DNA of 64,000 nt from Euryodendron excelsum (Eukaryota > Streptophyta > Magnoliopsida > Ericales > Pentaphylacaceae), in the NCBI GenBank assembly GCA_033060915.1, contig CM065390.1:20348501-20412500 (forward strand), written 5' to 3'. The notes below the pieces were generated by a model. The model saw only the letters and a list, made by a program, of their open reading frames with translations, was not told the origin of the DNA and searched no databases. Numbering within the stretch: the stretch's first letter is position 1; every line of letters begins with the position of its first letter. Shown piece after piece: positions 12,671 to 23,727 of this stretch. The translations under genes were made by a program, and so were the position numbers.

Positions 12671-13239
12671 TTTCTGCTAGCAGATTTTGAGTTTTTTAAC
12701 AAAACCGAGTCTTATAATGTGATGAATTTTATACATGAAATAATTTGAAAATGTATAATGTGTGATATCTAATATAGAAACAGAGAGCTCGAAACAGAGA
12801 GGCGACGAGGGAGAAAGAGAGAAGCTTACCAGTGGGTGTGGACTTCCGGCGGCGACGACACCAAGGCAAAGGCTTCGGCAACGAGGGGTAGCAGTCCGTG
12901 AGGAGTTTCGGCGGCTAGGGCTTCCAGTCGCTGCTGCAGGTGACGAGGGAGGAGGGAGGAGGGAAGAGAGACGGCTCACCAGTCGACAAGGCTTCCGGCA
13001 ATGCAAGCCATCCAAGCGTCGTCTTCCGGCAGCGGCTTTCAGGCGTCGTCTCCGGCGATGGCCTTCCAGCCGAAACACTATCGCGCCGCAGTGGTGATCG
13101 TTGATCGTTCCAAGCTAGGGCGCGCGGCTGGTCGAATAAGAGAGAAAGAGGGAAAGAGGAGAAGAAAAGGGGGGAAGATGATATTGGGTATCGAAACTAC
13201 ATCATTTTATATCCAAACGACGTCGTTTTATTTAAAACA

Positions 13240-13465
13240 TTTGCTACGGCAAACCCGTCGCAAATACGCCGTCACGAATAGTGGGGGGTCGCCTTTGCGC
13301 ATGCAAAACGACGTCGTTTTGCCCTTTTTCCCGACGGTGTCAACGCCGTCGCAAATAGTGCCGATGAAAATAGTATTTTTTTTTGCGTCGGGGAAGTTGC
13401 CGTCGCAAATAATTGGGTATTTGCGACAGCATAGGTAGCCGTCACAAATAATCCGTCGCAAATAA
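13240..13465. repeat. CACTA subterminal repeats (CCGTCGCAAATA / TATTTGCGACGG)
   Basis: Several direct and inverted copies of a GTCGCAAATA core occur within ~225 bp of the right terminus, e.g. around 13,255, 13,346, 13,401, 13,417 (inverted) and 13,452, with a degenerate GTCACAAATA copy near 13,440. Two copies of AACGACGTCGTTTTG-like palindromic sequence (13,217-13,230 and 13,306-13,321) are nearby. In this superfamily such repeats bind the TnpA-type protein; binding here is inferred. Confidence 0.8.
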
Positions 13466-13482
13466 CCCTTTTTCTTGTAGTG
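13466..13482 (-). repeat. CACTA terminal inverted repeat (right end)
   Basis: On the minus strand the end reads CACTACAAGAAAAAGGG, the canonical plant CACTA terminus. The 3 bp flank outside is ACA; the partner duplication could not be checked because the left end was not found. Confidence 0.85.
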
Positions 13483-14440
13483 ACACATGTATATAAATAT
13501 TCGTGTTTCATGGTTTAATGATCACTTAAGAGAGCATAAAACATGTCACCATTATAGACACCAAGAATTAGAAGAAGGTGAGAGAGAAGAAAAAATGGCA
13601 AGGCCTCTCAGTGCACCTTGGCAGGCCGTTGAAGCAGCACCTGTGCCTCGTCTTCTTAGGATTGAAAGGAGGCTGAGTTTTGAGAAGAGGTTGGAAACCA
13701 TAGAAGAAGGGAGTGAGGTTGGCCATACCCACAGCTGCACTGCCAAACCACCCGCGTTTGAATTTTCTTCCAAGACCAATAGTTACACCAAACAGCCTCC
13801 TCGTGTGGCTACTTCATTAGTATTGTTCTCTTCGCAATTTTCTTACCTTTGTATTTGACAAATTTTGTAATGATTGATGAGTACTATGGATCTTCAACCA
13901 TGTAGGTTTTTTTCGTTCCTACTATTGGTAGGGTCAAAGTTTCGTGACCTGTTTGGTTAAATCCATGGTGCAAGTTATCTATTAAGTCTAAATTGTTTTT
14001 TTCTTCTAATGGTTTTCTTCAGAATGAATAGATACCGCTAGAGTGAGATGAACTTTAGGAAACATTAATGTTATGCTTGGATCTTAAATTTGTCAAGGTC
14101 TTCAAGAGAAAGAAAAATGAAAGAAAAATAAAAACTAGTTATATATATTCATTTTTATGGTTAACTAACTTTTTTTTTGATAAATTCCTTTTTTTTCATT
14201 ATTTTAAAGTCCAATCAAACAAAATAAAAGAATGTAACATTTTTTTCTCTTTATGTTCTTTTCATATTTTTTAGTTTTATTTTTTTATTTTTTTATTTTC
14301 TCTATTTTCTCCACAAATCCAAACGCAACATAAGAAACTGTTGAGAGGTGAGATTGGAAAATGTCCAATAACACTACCGAATTTGTTGGATGGCCTTATA
14401 TATTTATGTATATGTATTGTATTTCTTCTTTTCTTTTGTC
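13483..14440. other. Intergenic DNA between CACTA and LINE, with one short ORF
   Basis: Apart from the weak ORF described separately, this is AT-rich sequence with T- and A-runs (14,160-14,310). No repeat family or gene was recognised. Confidence 0.5.
13595..13858 (+). CDS. Hypothetical short protein or first exon (MARPLSAPW...)
   Basis: The ATG at 13,595 follows an A-rich leader and opens an 87-residue frame. The first ~65 residues have ordinary coding character: they are charged, with LLRIERRLSFEKRLETIEEG predicted helical. The last ~25 are hydrophobic and may be intron read-through. I do not recognise a family. It lies ~110 bp outside the CACTA right end, so the transposon may have inserted into the promoter of a small gene, or this may be a gene fragment. 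The stretch following has no clear second exon. Confidence 0.25.
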   Translation: MARPLSAPWQAVEAAPVPRLLRIERRLSFEKRLETIEEGSEVGHTHSCTAKPPAFEFSSKTNSYTKQPPRVATSLVLFSSQFSYLCI

Positions 14441-17400
14441 AAAACTCCTAGATTGCTCCTCAACCACTTAATTTTCAGCATTATTCTATTACACCAACTG
14501 GGCCCAAATCAAGCCTAGGCCTACATCCGTCTCATCGATCTGTTTCAGTCCAATTTGTCTTTAGCCCCCTAGCCCAGCCCCCATTGACAGTAGCTCAATC
14601 TTTTGTGGGGATCATTGGTGCCCCAAAGATTTTGCCAGTAGCAAGCCTTCGGAAAAGAAGGATGAAAAAGGCATTTTCTGATTTTGGAAAGGTGTTATCG
14701 AGCTCAAAGAAGAGATCGGCAGCTGCAAATGTCTGAACCTCCAGATCCGCATCATCTCTCCCTTCTGCTCACATAAAGAACAGAAATAACTTGATTTGGA
14801 ATGAACTACAAGAGTCTATCCATAAGAAAACCGGTATCACAATTGAGGTGGGGAAAAGTCTTGGGATTAGCTTCCTTGGTTCAAAAAAAGCAATGCAACA
14901 GTTGATCGTGGAAAAAGAGAGAGCGGGCATAAACAAACAAGCGGTAGATAAAGTAAAAGAAAGGGGAGGCAAAGCTTAAAGCTCTGGGCTCTGTGTGGAT
15001 GGTCTCATGGTGTTTGAATTTTTTAACTTAATGAAGCTGATATAATGGAATATTAGAGGTTTAGTGAGGGTAGGAGAAAGAAGAATGATGAAAAGGGTAT
15101 GCAAACATAAGAAAGTGGATTTCTTATTCCTTCAAGAGACAAAATGGCAAGCATGTGATGACAGGAATATTAGATTAGTGTGGGGTGTTGAAAATTATGG
15201 ATGGGCAGCAAGTAATTCTGTTGGTGCGGTTGGAGAATTGTTATGCATTTGCAATCAAGAGATGTTTAAAGTCTCAAAGACTAACATTCATCGAAATTTC
15301 ATCTTGATTGAAGGGTGCTACCAAAACAAGGTGAATTGTGTGATGGTGAATGTCTATGCGCCAAATGAGGATGAGGGCAGGAAAGAGCTCTGGAACATTT
15401 TGATGGCCTTAAAATTATCAAGTAACCTTGCATGGTGCTTGGGTGGTGACTTCAACGAAATCTTAAAATTAGGGGATAGAACTGGTTGCATAAGAGTGTC
15501 AAGAGGTATGAAGTTGTTCCAGAAGTTTAATGATGACTCTGACCTTACAGGAAGGAGATATACTTGGTCCAACCTTCAAGAGAAGGAAATCTAGAGCAGA
15601 ATTGACAGAGTCCTAGTGTGCTCTAGGTGGATGTCTACTTTTAAATGTACACTATGGGGGCTGCCAAGAGCTCTTTTTGATCACTCCCCAATTTTCCTAA
15701 CTGATGATGAGGTCAAATAGGGGCCAAAGCCCTTCAGATTTTCGAATACATGGCTCAACAAAAAGTTCTTCAAAAGTCTAGTGATCAATGAATGGAAGAT
15801 GTTCTCTGTGCAAGGTTGGTTAGGATGTCAGCTATTGAAAAAACTACAGAATATCAAAGCAAAGATAAAAGTTTGGAACTCTAAAGTCTGTGGGAATACT
15901 TTAAAAAAAGTGAGCAAATTAGAGACCAAGATGGCTGCTGCTGAAAAATAAACTGAGGATGATCCTCTCAATTTTGAAGCCAAGAAAAACAGAAGATACC
16001 TTACTGGAAAGCTATGGAAGGCATATATGGAGGCTGAGAGCATATTAAGGCAGAAATCAAGATATCTCTGGTTAGCAAAAGAAGATTGAAATACATAATT
16101 TTTTCATGCTACAATTAACAGGAGATACAGATCCAACCAAATTGGGCACCTTCTGTCAAAAGGGTCCCTACTCATTGACCCAGCATCTATTAAGTCTGAA
16201 GTTTACAACCATTTTAAGAGTTTATACTCAGAGAACGTACCTATCAGGCCAGTACTGCAGGGGCAGGCTCTTAACAAAATTAGTGAGGAAAGCAAGGCAA
16301 GGCTTGAACAAGAGTTCACTCATGAAGAAGCATGGCAGGCTTTGTGCAGCTGTGATGGTGGGAAGGCCCCAGGGCCTGATGGATTCAACATGAACTTTCT
16401 AAAGAAGTTTTGGGCAATCCTAAAGGATGATGTTATGGCTTTCCTCCTTGAATTCCAAAAGAATGGCAAGCTCACCAAATGTATCAACTCCTCTTTCAAA
16501 ACTCCTATTCCTAAGGTGGATTGTCCAGAGTATCTACATCAATTTAGACCTATAAGCTTGATTGGGTCAATGTACAAACTCCTTGCAAAATGCCTGGCAA
16601 ATCAACTTAAATCTGTAATGGGGGAAGTCATAAGTGACTCACAAAATGCTTTCATAAAAGGTAGAAGCATAACTAATGGTATTTTAATTGCAAATGAAGT
16701 TCTCCAGGATTGGAAGTCAAATAACTTCAAAGGAATTGCCCTCAAATTGGATTTTGAAAAGGCGTTTGATTCCATCAACTGGAGCTTTCTTCTTTTACTT
16801 ATGGATAAGATGGGATTTGGACCTCAGTGGTGTAAATGGATCAAGGAATGCATCTCCTCAACCATGATTTCCATTCTGGTAAATGGCTCACCCATTAAGG
16901 AATTTGGAATTGAATGAGGGCTGAGGCAGGGTGCCCCCTTTCTCTCTTTTTGTTTATTATTGCTACAGAAGGCCTCAATGTTCTGCTTAAGAGGGCAAGA
17001 AATCTAGATCTGGTGAAAGGGATTACCATAGGGAGAGATCATATTCCCCTAATGCAGTTACAATAAGCAGATGACATTCTTTGCTTCAATGCAGCTGATT
17101 TAAACGAGTTGAAAAACCTAAAAAGGCTACTAAGATGCAATGAGCTCTTATTAGGGCTCAAAATCAATTTTGACAAAAGCTGCATCTATGGTATTGGAAT
17201 TGAAAGACATTTTCTAGTATTGGCTGCCTCATGTTTTGGTTGCTCCATTAGCAATTTCCCAATGTCTTATTTGAGGATACCAGTGGGCCCAAATCAGCAG
17301 CTGTCAAAGGACTGGGTAGGTATCATTCTCAAGATCAAATCAAATCTCTCATATTGGAAAAGAAACCATCTCTCAATTGGAGGTAGGATCACACTTCTCA

Positions 17401-18894
17401 AATATACTTTGGCCAATATCCCTCTCTACTTTCTCTCATTATTCAAGCTGCCTTCCAAAGTTAGAATTGAAATTCAAAAGCTAATGAGAAGCTTTCTTTG
17501 GGGTGATGCTGTGGCTAAGAAAAAAGTTCATCTTGTAAATTGACATGCTGTTACACAACCAAGATCTGGGGGTTTAGGTATAAGGCCTCTCACCTCAATG
17601 AATGCAACCTTGATTGCTAAATGGTAGTGGAGATTTGGAGTGGAGAAGCATGCCCTCTGGAGGAAAATTATCTGCGGCAAGTACTACTTGGACAGTAACA
17701 AATGGCTTCCCTACACAAGTTCTCTGTCAAATGCCTCTGGGATTTGGAAAGGTATTGTGTCTCTTGGCTCCAGTGATGATGGCTTTAGCAAGGCTCTAAA
17801 GGAAAATCTATTGATTAAGATTGGTTCAGGGAGCTCCACCTCCTTCTGGTCCAATCCATGGTTAGCCAATAATCCCCTATCTGTCTCTTTTCCCAAGCTT
17901 TTCTCTCTGTCATCAGATCAGGAAATCACCATCAGAAATACAACCTTCAACCAAACTACGGCCAAAAACTGCTAGAATCTTTTATTTAGAAGGAGTCTAA
18001 GACCCTGGGAATATGAGGAACTTGAGAATCTATTATGTCTTCTGTCATCCACCACCCTTGATCCTAAGAAACATGACTCCATCTTCGGAAGGCAGATCCA
18101 AATAAGGTCTTCTCTGTAAAATATTTTTGCAATTTAGTTCATGAGTCGTTTGGTGCTCCCACTTACCAATTCCCATTTATCTGGCAATCTGCTACTCCAT
18201 TAAAGGTTCAGGTGCTTAGCTGGTTAGCTCTTCAAGGCAAAATTGCAACAAAAGTTTTACTAATTCACAGGAAGGTTCTGCCTGTATCATCAAATCAACT
18301 GTGTGTCTTGTGCAATGAAGGGGTTGAAAGCTTGGATCATCTTCTTATAACTTGCAGGGTGTCATGGCAGATCTGGTCAACAATCCTCAAGTGGTGGGGA
18401 TTAAGTTGGGTAGCTCCAGGTAATTTATCTAGCCTTGCCAATTGGTGGTTTGACTCCAGCTTTTCTGGGTGAAAAAAAGTCATATGGAGATCCTTATTCT
18501 CATCCACATTATGGCATATCTGGCTCATAAGGAATGGGATTATTTTCAATGGAAAAGCTTTGGATTGGGAAGAATCTGTGTTCTCGATTAAGGTGATGCT
18601 TGCACTTTGGTTGAAAGCTCGATAAAAAATTGGGAGGTCTGCCTTCAGTGCTATGGACTTCATTATTAATATTGAAACAGTCAAAATGCTCTCTTAGGAA
18701 ATGTTAGTTGGTTACTTGCCAACTAGTCTGTATAGCTGTCTTATTTTTTGCCCTACTCTTCCTTTCCTTTCTTTTCTCTCTTGTTTTGGCTAGCCTGGTC
18801 TGATTTGGTTCCCAATCAGTGATGGCCCTGTATTCCCCTTTTCATCAATATATTTCTCATTGCCGATCAAAAAAAAAAAAAAAAAAACTCCTAG
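14441..18894 (+). mobile_element. L1-type LINE with 11 bp target-site duplication
   Basis: The element body is 14,452-18,887, with a ~19 nt A-tail at 18,869-18,887. AAAACTCCTAG occurs at 14,441-14,451 and again at 18,884-18,894, overlapping the end of the A-tail. The order is 5' region with ORF1 remnant, endonuclease, reverse transcriptase and a C-terminal zinc-knuckle-like domain. At ~4.4 kb it is shorter than typical full plant L1 elements; ORF1 is nearly gone (a 62-codon open remnant at 14,791-14,979), so it is probably 5'-truncated or internally deleted. Confidence 0.9.
15045..18697 (+). pseudogene. LINE ORF2 (endonuclease-reverse transcriptase), inactivated
   Basis: The apurinic-type endonuclease begins at WNIRGL (15,045) and shows FLQETKW (15,130) and GGDFNEI (15,445). 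Stops or frameshifts follow at about 15,592 and 15,718. The reverse transcriptase begins with KAPGPDG (~16,365). FRPISLI (~16,540), SDSQNAFIKGRSI (~16,637) and LKLDFEKAFDSINW (~16,743) are intact. A TGA at 16,915 splits GIE from GLRQGAP, and a TAA at 17,064-17,066 replaces the aromatic residue of the catalytic (F/Y)ADD motif. The zf-RVT region (CVLCNEGVESLDHLLITC) is at ~18,305-18,360. The reading ends at TAG 18,695-18,697. The family copies its RNA at nicked target DNA; this copy cannot. Confidence 0.9.
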
Positions 18895-19479
18895 CACTAG
18901 ATTCACACTACCTTTATTATATGACAAGGGCAGCCCAATCCTAGTCTGGTTGATGAAGTTTGGGCCTCATGAGGACAGCTCAGATTGAAGTAAGAACCCA
19001 ACATGCATTTTTCCTACTAATGGAAAGAATGCTGGACTTTGTCTGGCCGAAAATTAATAAATTTAAAAAGTTGCACTCACCTAGAGAAAAATTATCATAC
19101 ACGACGGTCACAATGACCAATACTCAAATTATTGTGGGTAATATTATAATTTTTTAGGACTTAGATATGCCAACTGGCTTAGTGGGTAAAGTATCATGTG
19201 TGAAACTAGAGACTAAAGATGAAATCCTGCTTTTATGTGGGTTGGGGTCTGTGGGTAAGAAGAGGGTCACCCTGTTTTTGTAATTCTTCACTTTTGAACC
19301 AAAATTTAATGGAATAAATAAAGCTGCACTTATGAAAGCACGAGACATTTTCTTTTTCAATTTTCTATTTACTTTCTCCATTTTCTTTTCATCTACGCAC
19401 CCACTTAACTCTATAGATCATTCAATCTCATATCCAACTTCCAAGCAAGAAACAACAGCAATGATAGTGAGGATTCTCT
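18895..19479. other. Intergenic DNA with a possible degenerate SINE
   Basis: This separates the LINE from the 3' end of GDSL gene 1. At about 19,168-19,290 there is a tRNA-like promoter arrangement: an A-box-like TGGCTTAGTGGGTAAAG (19,175) and, ~35 bp on, a B-box-like GATGAAATCCTG, then TATGTGGGTTGGGGTCTG, as in plant tRNA-derived SINEs. No A/T tail or target duplication was identified, so this is tentative. Confidence 0.3.
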
Positions 19480-22400
19480 TTAGTAAAGTTGGTGGTGGAG
19501 AGATGATTTTAGAGCTGCATAAACTGCATGCCAACCTCGCTGTGTAGGGTGTATCATGTCCCAGAAAAATGACAGTCGAGGTTTCTCACATATAATGTAC
19601 TTCTTGGCTCCACTATTGTCTACACTCCCGCATGAATATCCTCTGTCAACACCAACACAGCATGGCTTCAATGGATTCTCAAACTTTGAAATCCCTGCAC
19701 CAGGAAGAAGATATATATGGTCATATATATAGTTTCCATGAAAATTTCTTTTTTTTTTTCTCTCTGGAATTAATTTGTGTTTGTGGATTCTGTTATCCCA
19801 AAAAATAGATGAACAAATAATAAAATATCAGGTGCCATAAGATTAAGAGCCCAGGAGTCTAGGACTTTTGAAGAGATAGATGTCAAAGTAAGACTATACT
19901 AAGAGCCAAATTATTCTTGAATTAAAGTGTTTAAAAAATGAAGTCATTATTTTTATACCAAGAATTTCTTTCTTCTTCTTCTTCTTTTTTAATTTTATTT
20001 TATTTTTATGTGGGTGGAACTGGCAATGTTATGGAAGTTGTGGTAAAAGGCCTGGATTGAAATTCATATATTCAATACTTGCATTATGCACATGCTTTGC
20101 ATATGTCTACATAGTGTGTATCATCATGTATGCACGCGTGTATGCATGCCTGCAATCACCTGTATGATTTTTTTGTATATTCAATGCAGACAAGAAAGCA
20201 CTGTGGAGGTCGATGATTACAAACACGGCACCACCACTTTCATTGTTCAACTTCTGCACAGTTTGCTGCAACATTTGGTTGTGGAACTTGGTGAGGGAAT
20301 TCTCTGTCTCGCTGCAATTTTGGTACGAGGTCGAGGCAGTGACTGCAGGCAAGCACCCGAGCGGTTCCATTGCTGTAACAGCTATCTTTTCCACTCCCAA
20401 GCCGTGAATCCGCTTTAGGTTTAAGGTAAGCTGGTTAATGACAGTTTCAGTGAAGGCTGGGAAACCCTATCACGAACAAGAAAGGCAACATCCACGTGGA
20501 GGTTAAGAGTTCAGGAACCTTTTGAAAATTCAATCTAGGCACTTGTTCTTTTTTGTTTGGCTAAGTAATTCAATCGAAGCACTTGAACCGCAGGAAAGAA
20601 GATCAATTGTGTCCTAAAGAAGCCTTATAGTGTGCCCTATGTGAACTATTTAAGGCATTCCAATTGAAGATCAATTCCTAAGTATTTACTTAAGAGTAAT
20701 GCTATACAATCAAATTCATACAGAATTTATCACCAGAATGATGTGGTTAAGTTGTGGACCTATTATTTTAAAATAAAAAACCCACCAAGATACTTATTTA
20801 TTACAAAATTGTCATTAATACATCATTCTGGTGTAGAATTTTACATAAAAATTTTGGAAGAATAGCATTTTCCTTTACTCAAATGTAAAGTATGCGAATT
20901 AATTGTTTAGGAGCTGTTTGGGAAACCCAAGAACCATTTTAGCTAAGCAGCTGATTGGTTTTACAACTAGAAGCTTTTTTTTAAAACAACTATTAGTTTT
21001 TCTATGGAACGAGCAAAACGCTGAATCCACAGCTTCAATACCTGCATATATAATTTCGAGGTCCTCAAATAGTTCATTAATCATTCTCATTACTTGTGCT
21101 TTTTTTTTTTTTTAAAGAAAAAAACTTTTCTACATAAATCAGGTGGTTAGGAGTCATTGTGTTGACTTCCTAGCTGTGGCCTCGTGCCATTGTTATCAAT
21201 TAAGCATTGAGAGGCTTCAACTAGAAGGTTAGATTTTCGAAACGTTACGTTGATGAATAAACAGACAAGCATGTCCTAATTACGTGATCAGGAAATTCAT
21301 AACATGTCATTAAACAAAGAATAATTGTCAGTTTTGTTAAACGCTTAATTAATCATAAAAATATATGCGCTCTGTGAAGAAGATTGACTACACAAGGTTG
21401 ATTCTCTTTAAATTTCAAGAGAAGAAACTAAATTAATGAAGTGAATAAAAATCAAACAAACTCTTTCAATCACTTTGATGTTAATTAAAAAATGTCTATA
21501 AGTTTAATCAATAAATTCTCATGGTAGTTGTACTCAATACTTGATTCACAATTTCGCTCTTACACAATTAAAATTAGGTTAACCACTCACCTGTAGGCTG
21601 CCATTCGATGCCATGTAAGTAGCATAGTCATTGCCCCCAAGAGACACCAGAGCAATGGAGGAGTTTAGGTCATGTTTGGTGTACAATTTTCCTTCAAGGA
21701 GTCGTTGAAAGAAACTGATTTGGGTTGTCATGTTTGGCTCTTTGACCAATGTGTTGAAGACACCTGTCCCTCCATAGGCAAAATTCATTCCTAAGGGAAG
21801 CAATTTCTTGCCAAATTTTCTCCATTTGTAAGGCAGTGGAGATGGTATACGAAGAAATGAAGCTGCATATCATGCAGTCCAAAAACATGTAGATAATAGT
21901 GAGAAAATTTTAAGGATAAATAAAAAAATAAAAGACCATAGATAAAAGCTTTTAAAATTAGGTTAATTATAAACACATTCCCTGAACTATGACTCAGTAT
22001 TACTATATTATCCTAAACTCTAAAACGTAACAAATTTACTCTTTAAAGGCTTAAAATACCAATTTGTATCAATCAACCTCTCCTCTTAGTAATCCGTTAA
22101 AAAAATGAATAAAAAATTATTATTTGACTTGTACATCTTCACAAAACTATAGTTTTATACTTATATTGATTCTCTCTTATTACAATAATTACCTAATGAT
22201 TAAAATGTTTTTTTGAAACGACATGTAATTATAAGAGTAATATATAAGGTATTTCAGTTATTAGATAATTGTTATAAAAAATATAATATAATTTAGGTAC
22301 AAAATAAAATTTTGTAAACATATGCAAGTTACATAATAATTTTTTATCTACTTTTCTAACTGATTGCTAACATATTGTTAATAGATGGGGTTGATTAATA

Positions 22401-23655
22401 CCAATTCGCAGTTCATGTGGTCAACTTGTTATGTTTTAGAGTTTAATGAGGCATAATGATACTAAGTCATAGTTCAGAGGTGTGCTTGTAATTAACCCTT
22501 TAAAATTTTGCCTGTGGAGGAAAATCAATTTTCACCATCCAGCATTTGGAGTTTCCAACCAGATTTTAGCAAGCCAACATGTAAACTAGTTTCTTGTATT
22601 TTTTTATTTCCAGATTTCACCAATTAGGATGAAGTAATATGTACCTTAGAATTAGGATAATTCATTAGAATAAAAAAAAAATGCTAATTTTTCTAGGCAC
22701 AGAAGATTTTACAGAAAAGAGATAAATATTCCAAAAGTACTAGTTGTTTTTTTAACTAATATTGTTGTCAATTTAGTTCAGCATGCTGATTTAAAACGAA
22801 GTCCAGCCAAACATATTGAACTTTTCATCAAATTGATGAAAGCATGAAAAACTGTTTAAAAGTTTGATGAGGAAGAGAAAAATGTGAGAAGCGGATAATA
22901 GCTTATTCTATGTATCAGGATCAATTTGTGGCTATATTGAAACGGAAGAATGCTTGGATTTTTCTATAAATTTTGAAACAAAATAGTTCAACCATGCAAA
23001 CATGTAAAGATCTTTTCTATTCTAGTAAAAAAACTTATGGGAATGAAAAAGGAAAAGTACCAAATAAAGGTGAAGAATAGAATTTGTGGGAAATTGGACT
23101 GAAAATGTGGTCATTAACAACCAATTCAGCCATGCCGAAACCATACCACTCCAAGAAAAATACAAATCTGTCTGAGGTTTAGTTATTAGAGTGCTTGTAA
23201 TTTCAGTGAAACGTAATCTACTGACAAAAATATTTGTGCAGAAAAAAGGAAGGACAATAGAGAGAGGAAGAACCTATATAATCAGTCAGGACACGACCAT
23301 TGGAGAACCGGCCAGCTGGTCTACCAGGAAATGTGATCCCATATGGTTCCTTCCACGAGCCTGCCAAAGGTTTCGGACAATTCCCAGTATCAGCATAAGA
23401 ATCTCCAAAGACAAAAAGCTTCACAGCGCCATGAAGACGTCGATATAATCCTCCGGTCTCATTAGCTTCTGCCATTATCATTTGCAACAAAGAAGAAACC
23501 AGCATAGTCAGAACTTTTTCATGTCTTAGGTATATGAAAGCAGCGAAACAAAGCGGAGAAAACCAGCTCTCCAAACCTGTAGAAATAGTTAAAGAAAGGA
23601 AGAGGCAAAAGCATATGAAATATTTTTGCTTTGCCATGAAAAGTTTAGATTGCAT
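19480..23655 (-). CDS. GDSL esterase/lipase, copy 1 (four exons, apparently intact)
   Basis: Exons 23655-23274, 21862-21591, 20466-20160 and 19694-19480 have canonical GT/AG borders and join in frame to 392 codons (391 residues plus stop). It belongs to the plant GDSL (SGNH hydrolase) family, which hydrolyses ester bonds in lipids and cell-wall or cuticle esters. Visible blocks are FVFGDSYADTGN with the catalytic Ser (~residue 86), NFAYGGTGVF with the block II Gly, LGGNDY with block III Gly and Asn, EPLGCLP, and the block V pair in FFWDMIHP. The N-terminus is longer than in copy 2: a hydrophobic stretch at ~11-25 looks like a signal peptide, and ~50 extra residues precede the GDS block, which might hide a small unrecognised intron. 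The natural substrate is unknown. Introns 1 and 2 hold MITEs. A TATA-like site lies 65 bp upstream of the ATG. Confidence 0.85.
20694..20880. mobile_element. Small MITE (~187 bp) in intron 2 of GDSL copy 1
   Basis: Left end GAGTAATGCTAT and right end (reverse complement) GAGTAAAGGAAAATGCTATTCT are imperfect inverted repeats. Further inside, CACCAGAATGATG is mirrored by CATCATTCTGGTG, so the ends can fold into a long interrupted hairpin. No coding content. The target-site duplication is unclear, so the superfamily is not assigned. Confidence 0.7.
21951..22507. mobile_element. Mutator-type MITE (~539 bp) with perfect 9 bp duplication, in intron 1 of GDSL copy 1
   Basis: The body is 21,960-22,498. 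TTTAAAATT flanks it at 21,951-21,959 and 22,499-22,507. The ends are long imperfect inverted repeats starting (A/G)GGTTAATTA(T/C)AA; the arm can be followed for ~80 bp through CTGAACTATGACT(C/T)AGTAT and AAACTCTAAAAC(G/A)TAAC. A 9 bp duplication with long terminal repeats is the signature of Mutator-like elements. There is no transposase ORF. Confidence 0.85.
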
Positions 23656-23719
23656 TGGAGGTTTCGAAAGACACAGAAGTTCGCAGATGGAAGTGCAAGC
23701 GAAAAGAGATTAAAGTGTA

Positions 23720-23727
23720 TATTTATA
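23720..23727 (-). promoter_or_regulatory. Putative TATA box of GDSL copy 1
   Basis: On the minus strand this reads TATAAATA, ~65 bp upstream of the chosen ATG (23,655), a position expected for a plant core promoter with a short leader. Confidence 0.5.

Larger units (their letters stand above)
10508..13240 (-). other. CACTA 5' noncoding region (leader/promoter)
   Basis: No supported gene. It holds a perfect 20 bp-arm palindrome (10,971-11,011), a duplicated AT-rich block (below), a TA microsatellite (11,659-11,682), a CT microsatellite (about 12,254-12,275) and a GC-rich stretch at about 12,830-13,110. The GC-rich stretch contains two minus-strand donor-like sites (CACTG|GTAAGC near 12,829 and GACTG|GTGAGC near 12,979), so it may be an untranslated first exon or promoter CpG island of the transposase genes. 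Overlapping ORFs on both strands there look like products of low-stop GC-rich sequence. Confidence 0.5.
4913..13482 (-). mobile_element. CACTA (En/Spm, CMC) DNA transposon, right end present, left end not found
   Basis: Minus-strand TnpA-like and TnpD-like genes lie side by side, followed by a noncoding 5' region and a right terminus that reads CACTACAAGAAAAAGGG on the minus strand (13,466-13,482). Just inside are many copies of a CCGTCGCAAATA-type subterminal motif on both strands, the arrangement used by TnpA in this superfamily. Genes read away from the right end, so 13,482 is the element's 5' end. No matching CACTA terminus was seen between 4,900 and 5,100, so the 3' end is lost or lies left of the window beyond the satellite. 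Both genes are broken, so the copy is not autonomous. Confidence 0.85.

Noticed and set aside
12677..13438. Overlapping Arg/Pro-rich ORFs on both strands
   Set aside because: They lie in a GC-rich, stop-poor part of the CACTA leader and subterminal repeats; no domain content.
19168..19290. A functional tRNA gene
   Set aside because: Only degenerate A- and B-box-like sequences are present, with no cloverleaf or acceptor stem; a SINE remnant is the better but uncertain explanation.
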